A DNA stretch of 5,520 nucleotides, taken from assembly GCA_946615495.1 (NCBI GenBank), contig CAMOHY010000168.1:1-5520 (forward strand). Reading direction: 5' to 3'. The notes beneath the pieces are model-generated. The model made no database searches and was not told the DNA's origin. It worked only from the letters and a program-made list of their open reading frames with translations. Position numbers and translations under genes: made by a program. Positions 5,472 to 5,520 of this stretch are shown in pieces. The stretch comes from an uncultured Clostridia bacterium. Its GTDB lineage: Bacteria; Bacillota; Clostridia; Christensenellales; Aristaeellaceae. Within the stretch, counting starts at the first letter, position 1. The number at the start of each line of letters is the position of its first letter.

Positions 5472-5520
5472 GTTTGAGCGCGCCGGTTTTGCCGTCGCGC
5501 TGAATCGCCTTTTCCTGTTT

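Larger units (their letters stand above)
5391..5502 (+). repeat. Inverted repeat pair enclosing a hairpin (REPIN/BIME-like or bidirectional terminator)
   Basis: Bases 5391-5410 can pair with 5483-5502 along 20 positions. In + strand RNA there is one mismatch (5398 with 5495) and one G-U wobble (5406 with 5487). Each arm can also fold on itself: CCGGC-AAA-GCCGG at 5398-5410, and AGCGCG...CGCGCT at 5477-5501 with inner CGG/CCG. The arms enclose 72 bases that hold the UGCG hairpin and the direct repeats. Read on the minus strand, the helix is followed directly by five T (complement of 5386-5390), a canonical terminator layout. On the + strand the following T run (5510-5513) is short and 7 bases away. 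Structure is seen; function is inferred. Confidence 0.6.
5340..5520 (+). other. Structured non-coding 3' region
   Basis: No credible gene starts or continues here on either strand. The stretch holds an AT-rich possible terminator (5345-5371), an inverted repeat pair of about 20 bases, a perfect 10-bp hairpin and two direct repeats, each listed separately. This density of structure right after an operon fits a transcription end region, an intergenic repeat element or a small structured RNA. Confidence 0.7.

Noticed and set aside
5466..5494. TTGACG as a -35 box of a promoter reading rightward.
   Set aside because: The -10 position 17 bases on is GC-rich (TTGCCG) and lies inside the palindromic arm.
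5391..5502. A CRISPR fragment.
   Set aside because: Only two imperfect 17-base direct repeats are present, with the interval between them filled by a hairpin; there are no regular spacers and no cas genes.

Overview
The window looks like ordinary chromosomal housekeeping DNA from a GC-rich member of the Bacillota, most likely a clostridial lineage. Three things suggest this: strong AGGAGG-type ribosome binding sites before nearly every gene, HslV and HslU sequences of the Bacillota kind, and a cmk-plsC pair typical of Clostridia. The genus cannot be told from the sequence. All genes lie on the + strand and are tightly packed.

Layout. (1) Bases 1-116 are the 3' end of an unidentified gene. 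(2) 140-1456 encodes an exported alpha/beta hydrolase with a complete Ser/Asp/His triad. (3) 1472-2005 and 2011-3408 encode HslV and HslU, the peptidase and the AAA+ unfoldase of the ATP-dependent HslVU (ClpQY) protease. (4) 3409-3540 is a 132-base spacer holding a possible weak terminator or attenuator hairpin. (5) 3541-4212 is cytidylate kinase (cmk), 4209-4847 a PlsC-type 1-acylglycerol-3-phosphate acyltransferase, and 4857-5339 a GNAT acetyltransferase. (6) 5340-5520 is non-coding and strongly structured.

How the genes fit together. The spacings (23, 15 and 5 nt) make a first transcription unit of unknown gene, hydrolase, hslV and hslU likely. The second unit, cmk-plsC-GNAT, has a 4-base ATGA overlap and then a 9-base gap. 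Its first two members link nucleotide supply (CMP/dCMP phosphorylation; CTP is also needed for CDP-diacylglycerol) with phosphatidic acid synthesis. No convincing promoter is visible anywhere, so the first unit probably starts left of the window. The second unit may be read through from hslU or start from a promoter I cannot recognise.

The least ordinary part is the 3' end. Two GC-rich palindromic arms (5391-5410 and 5483-5502) are inverted copies of each other. They enclose a perfect 10-bp hairpin capped by a UGCG tetraloop, and that hairpin is flanked by two 17-base imperfect direct repeats. This could be a REPIN/BIME-like intergenic repeat, a two-way terminator or a structured RNA. I see no new defence, mobile or biosynthetic system in the window.
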